64,000 bases of DNA from contig NZ_JAHKJW010000042.1 of NCBI RefSeq assembly GCF_019710745.1, positions 1 to 64,000 of the forward strand, written 5' to 3'. Below, piece by piece: positions 60,755 to 64,000 of the stretch. Source of the stretch: Streptomyces beigongshangae. Lineage in GTDB: Bacteria; Actinomycetota; Actinomycetes; Streptomycetales; Streptomycetaceae. The position numbers and the translations under genes were made by a program. Under the pieces are notes generated by a model, which made no database searches, was not told where the DNA came from, and was given only the letters and a program-made list of their open reading frames with translations. Position 1 is the first letter of the stretch. Every line of letters starts with the position of its first letter.

Positions 60755-62287
60755 ATGAGCATCACCAAGGCACGCAAGGCATCCCTCCGCGGCACCGCCA
60801 CCGCGGCCGTCCTCGCCCTCGGCCTCACCGCATGCGGCGGCGGCTCCGGCGGGGGAAGCGCCTCGTCCGGCGGCACCTGGGACAAGAACGCCACCGTGCA
60901 CATCGGCTCCCTCTACGAGCCGCAGAACCTCGACAACACCGCGGGCGGCGGCCAGGGCGTCACCGAGGCCCTCAACGGCAACGTCTACGAGGGCCTGTTC
61001 CGGCTCACCGACGACGGCGAGGTCGAGAACCTCCTCGCCCGGGACCACGAGGTGAGCGAGGATGGCCTCACCTACACCTTCACCCTCCAGGACGGCGTGA
61101 AGTTCCACAGCGGCAAGGAACTCACCAGCGCCGACGTGAAGTACAGCCTGGAGAAGGTGCTCGCGGACGACTCGCAGTCCGCCCGCAAGAGCAACCTGGA
61201 GGTCGTCGAGGACATCGCCACCCCCGACGCGAAGACCGTGAAGGTCACCCTGTCGAAGAAGTCGATCTCCTTCGTCTACAACCTCTCCTACGTCTGGATC
61301 ATCAACTCCGACGCGAAGGACCTCAGGACCACCGAGGACGGCACCGGCCCCTACACGCTCGCCAAGTGGACCCGCGGCTCCGCGCTGAGCCTCGACCGCT
61401 TCGCCGGCTACTGGGGCGACGCCGCCGCCAGCAAGAAGGTCGTCTACCACTACTACAAGGACGCCACCGCGCTGAACAACGCGCTGCTGACCAACGCCGT
61501 CGACGTGGTCACCAGCGAGCAGTCGCCCGACGCCCTGGAACAGTTCGAGAGCAACCGGAACTACAAGGTCAACGACGGCGACTCCACCACCAAGCTGCTC
61601 CTCGCCTTCAACGACAGGGCCAAGCCGTTCACGGACGCCAGGGTCCGCCGGGCCGTCTCCGCGGCCATCGACGACAAGAAGCTCCTCGAATCCGTCTGGG
61701 GCGGCCACGGCAAGCTCATCGGCTCGATGGTGCCGCCCACCGACCCCTGGTACGAGGACCTCACCGACGTCGACACCCACGACGTCGCCGAGGCGAAGAA
61801 GCTGCTCGCCGAGGCCGGCCACGCCAAGGGCTTCTCCTTCACCCTCGACACCCCCAACTACGACCCGCACCCCACGGCCGCGACCTTCATCAAGTCGCAG
61901 CTCGCCGAGGTCGGCATCACCGTCAAGATCAACACGATCACGCCGGACGAGTGGTACACGAAGGTCTACAAGAACCGCGACTTCACCGCCACGCTCCAGG
62001 AGCACGTCAACGACCGCGACCTGGTCTGGTACGGCAACCCCGACTTCTACTGGGGCTACGACGACAAGCAGGTCACCGAGTGGGTCGAGCAGGCCGAGCA
62101 GGCCGCCACGACCGAGGAGCAGACCGAACTGCTGAAGAAGGTCAACCGCAGGACCGCCGAGGAAGCGGCCAGCGACTGGCTCTACCTCTACCCGCAGATC
62201 GTCGTCGCGAGCACCAAGCTCTCCGGCTACCCGCTCAACGGCCTCAACTCGCAGTTCCACGCCTACGACATCAAGAAGAAGGGCTGA
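60755..62287 (+). CDS. Peptide/nickel-type ABC transporter substrate-binding lipoprotein
   Basis: 510 residues. Lipoprotein signal with VLALGLTACGGG (Cys about residue 27) and a Gly/Ser linker, then an SBP_bac_5 fold: NVYEGLFRLTDDGEVENLLA, YTFTLQDGVKFHSGKELTSADVKYSLEK, GTGPYTLAKWTRGSALSLDRF and RRAVSAAIDDKKLL. It binds a peptide or similar solute and delivers it to the permeases that follow, the first overlapping its stop by one base (TGATG). Confidence 0.93.
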   Translation: MSITKARKASLRGTATAAVLALGLTACGGGSGGGSASSGGTWDKNATVHIGSLYEPQNLDNTAGGGQGVTEALNGNVYEGLFRLTDDGEVENLLARDHEVSEDGLTYTFTLQDGVKFHSGKELTSADVKYSLEKVLADDSQSARKSNLEVVEDIATPDAKTVKVTLSKKSISFVYNLSYVWIINSDAKDLRTTEDGTGPYTLAKWTRGSALSLDRFAGYWGDAAASKKVVYHYYKDATALNNALLTNAVDVVTSEQSPDALEQFESNRNYKVNDGDSTTKLLLAFNDRAKPFTDARVRRAVSAAIDDKKLLESVWGGHGKLIGSMVPPTDPWYEDLTDVDTHDVAEAKKLLAEAGHAKGFSFTLDTPNYDPHPTAATFIKSQLAEVGITVKINTITPDEWYTKVYKNRDFTATLQEHVNDRDLVWYGNPDFYWGYDDKQVTEWVEQAEQAATTEEQTELLKKVNRRTAEEAASDWLYLYPQIVVASTKLSGYPLNGLNSQFHAYDIKKKG

Positions 62288-63252
62288 TGGGGCGCTACCT
62301 CCTGCGCCGCCTGATCTTCCTCCTGGTGTCGCTGGCCCTGGCGAGCGTGGTGCTCTTCGTACTGCTGCGCCTGCTCCCCGGCGACCCGGCCAACGCGCTC
62401 ACCTCGGTGGGCGCGAGCCCGGAGCAGATCGCCGCGGCCCGCCGGTCCATCGGCTCCGACCGCCCGCTGCCCGAGCAATTCACCCACTGGCTCGGGCAGC
62501 TGGCGAGCGGCGACCTCGGCACGTCCTTCGTCAGCTCGCTGCCGGTCGGCCCCGAGGTGAGCGCCCGCCTGAACGTCACCGTGCCGCTGACACTGGCCGC
62601 GTTCGTGCTGGCCGTCGTCGTCGCCGTGCCCGTCGGCTTCGTGGCCGCGTACAGGCGCCGCACCTGGTACGGGGCGCTGCTCAGCGGGGTCTCCCAGCTG
62701 GGCATCGCGATCCCGGTGTTCTGGCTCGGCATGATCCTCATCGCCGTGTTCGCCCTGAACGCGGGCTGGCTGCCCTCCGGCGGCTTCCCGCAGGACGGCT
62801 GGGCCGCGCCCGCCGACGCGGTCCGCTCCCTCGTCCTGCCGGTGGTCACCATCGCCCTGGTGATGGCAGCCTCCCTGATCCGCTACGTCCGCTCCGCCAC
62901 CCTCGACGTCCTGGGCAGCGACTACCTGCGCACCGCCCGGGCCCTCGGCGCGTCCTTCCCGCGCGCCATGTGGCGGCACGGGCTGCGCAACGCCTCCGTA
63001 CCGGTGATCTCCGTCCTGGGCATCGAACTCGCCTCGACGCTGCTCGGCGCGGTCGTCGTGGAGTCGGTGTTCGCGCTGCCCGGCCTCGGCTCGCTGCTGG
63101 CCACCGGCATCGCCCAGCACGACTACCCGGTCGTCCAGGGCGTCCTGTTCGTCTCGACCCTCGCCGTGCTCCTGATCGGCTTCGCCGCCGACCTGGTGCA
63201 GCGCGTCATCGACCCGCGCCTGCGCGGACGGCTCTCGGGAGGTGCCCGGTGA
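62287..63252 (+). CDS. Peptide/nickel-type ABC transporter permease 1 (DppB type)
   Basis: 321 residues. Standard DppB layout: short GRYLLRRLIFLLVSLALASVVLF N-terminal helix, RLLPGDPANAL, extracytoplasmic loop, then the BPD_transp_1 core with GISQLGIAIPVFWLGMIL-like helices and the EAA loop YLRTARALGASFPRAMWRHGLRNA. Six membrane helices. Its stop overlaps the next permease start (GTGA). Confidence 0.93.
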   Translation: MGRYLLRRLIFLLVSLALASVVLFVLLRLLPGDPANALTSVGASPEQIAAARRSIGSDRPLPEQFTHWLGQLASGDLGTSFVSSLPVGPEVSARLNVTVPLTLAAFVLAVVVAVPVGFVAAYRRRTWYGALLSGVSQLGIAIPVFWLGMILIAVFALNAGWLPSGGFPQDGWAAPADAVRSLVLPVVTIALVMAASLIRYVRSATLDVLGSDYLRTARALGASFPRAMWRHGLRNASVPVISVLGIELASTLLGAVVVESVFALPGLGSLLATGIAQHDYPVVQGVLFVSTLAVLLIGFAADLVQRVIDPRLRGRLSGGAR

Positions 63253-64000
63253 CCCTCGTGGACGCCCCGCCCAAGGCGGCGGGGCCGGCCTCGCGCCGCC
63301 GCCGTTCCGCCACCCTGCTCACGGGCTGCGCGCTGACCGCCCTCGTCGTGCTGCTCGCCCTGGTCTCGCTGGTCTGGCTGCCCTTCGACGCCGGCGACAC
63401 CTCCGGCGGCCGGCTCGCGGGCCCCGGCGACGGGCACCTGCTCGGCACCGACAAGCTGGGCCGCGACCTGTTCACCCAGCTGATGACCGGCTCCCGCATC
63501 GCCGTCGGGGCGGGGCTCGGCTCGGTCGCCGTCGCCGCGCTCCTCGGAGTCACCCTCGGGGTGCTCGCCGCGTTCGCGCAGGGCTGGCTCGACGACACGC
63601 TCGCCGCCTTCCTCGACATCCTCATCGCCTTCCCGACGCTGCTGCTCGCGATGCTCGTCGTCGCCGCCCGCTCGGCCACCCTCGGCTCCGCGGTCCTCGC
63701 CATCGGCCTGGCGCAGAGCGCGGTGGTCGCCCGTCTCGTACGGATCCTGGTCAAGCGGGTCCTGGCCCAGGACTACATCACCGCCGCCCGGACCTCGGGC
63801 ACCTCCTGGCCGCGTACGGTCGCCGCGCACGTCCTGCCGAACATCTGGCCCACCCTCGTGGTCAACCTGGCCCTCCAGTTCGGCCTCGCCGTCCTCGCCG
63901 AGGCGGGCCTGTCCTACCTCGGCCTCGGCGCCCCGCCGCCCAACGCCTCCTGGGGCCGCATGCTCCAGGAGGCCCAGGCCACCTTCACCACCGCCCCCGC
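63249..64000 (+). CDS. Peptide/nickel-type ABC transporter permease 2 (DppC type), partial
   Basis: About 250 residues visible before the window ends, from GTG 63249. DppC features: N-terminal Arg-rich tail, first helix ALTALVVLLALVSLVWL, GTDKLGRDLFTQLMTGSRIAV, core helices and the EAA loop DYITAARTSGTSWPRTVAAHV, then LAEAGLSYLGLGAPPPNASWG. The ATPase genes are presumably just beyond the edge. Confidence 0.92.
   Translation, partial: MTLVDAPPKAAGPASRRRRSATLLTGCALTALVVLLALVSLVWLPFDAGDTSGGRLAGPGDGHLLGTDKLGRDLFTQLMTGSRIAVGAGLGSVAVAALLGVTLGVLAAFAQGWLDDTLAAFLDILIAFPTLLLAMLVVAARSATLGSAVLAIGLAQSAVVARLVRILVKRVLAQDYITAARTSGTSWPRTVAAHVLPNIWPTLVVNLALQFGLAVLAEAGLSYLGLGAPPPNASWGRMLQEAQATFTTAP

Overview
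The window is high-GC DNA with GTG and ATG starts, GTGA/ATGA overlaps between co-transcribed genes, ROK, XRE-DUF397 and GntR regulators, and a secreted and lipoprotein repertoire that together point to a Streptomyces (or close actinomycete) chromosome. Nearly all of it is coding. It reads as six blocks.

(1) 1-7.4 kb and (3) 28.8-39.5 kb form one catabolic regulon split in two by an unrelated block. The first half has a formate dehydrogenase (NuoE-like subunit and molybdopterin subunit), a PanE-like reductase, an OFA-type (oxalate/formate antiporter family) MFS carrier with a small membrane partner, a FabH-like ketosynthase III and a GntR/FCD repressor. The second half has a second OFA carrier, an NDP-forming acyl-CoA synthetase, a formyl-CoA transferase-like CaiB/BaiF enzyme and a ThDP-dependent lyase (one operon), divergent from a SucC/SucD pair and an aldehyde dehydrogenase. 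The same short operator-like motif (ATTGYMTACAGT) is seen before panE/OFA, before gntR and in the divergent promoter at 35.7 kb. This resembles oxalate use, but the ThDP enzyme lacks the canonical oxalyl-CoA decarboxylase loop, so 2-hydroxyacyl-CoA cleavage to formyl-CoA plus an aldehyde is an equally good reading.

(2) 7.4-28.5 kb is a sugar or cyclitol block: ROK regulator, ribose-type ABC importer, Gfo/Idh/MocA dehydrogenase, xylose-isomerase-like proteins, a secreted PQQ-type sugar dehydrogenase with PKD and CBM modules, and a DUF1080 (3-keto-disaccharide hydrolase) lipoprotein. A tightly overlapping ebo-type operon follows: inositol-phosphate synthase-like, EboC prenyltransferase, isomerase, EboA, EboB/TatD, EboE, and a nucleotide pyrophosphatase-like enzyme. 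A Tat-exported TIM-barrel protein closes the block.

(4) 39.6-48.9 kb begins with tRNA-Leu(GAG) and is a decayed accessory island: transposase remnants, a DUF262-HNH-RAMA restriction-type protein, an unknown zinc-ribbon protein, and truncated UvrD helicase and DNA methyltransferase genes. It ends in a patch of SMI1/KNR4 and SnoaL-like genes flanked by a repeat that supplies two stop codons.

(5) 48.9-59.8 kb carries a DUF397/XRE/ATPase regulatory trio, a recombinase-like gene and a LuxR regulator. It also holds a compact candidate RiPP locus (44-aa precursor, internal terminator, HExxH-type peptide hydroxylase with a PqqD-like tail), an XRE-ricin membrane protein, two secreted Cys-rich proteins, and a Ser/Thr kinase with an extracellular LecA-like domain.

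(6) 59.9-64 kb has a DUF1684 protein and a peptide/nickel-type ABC importer that runs off the window.
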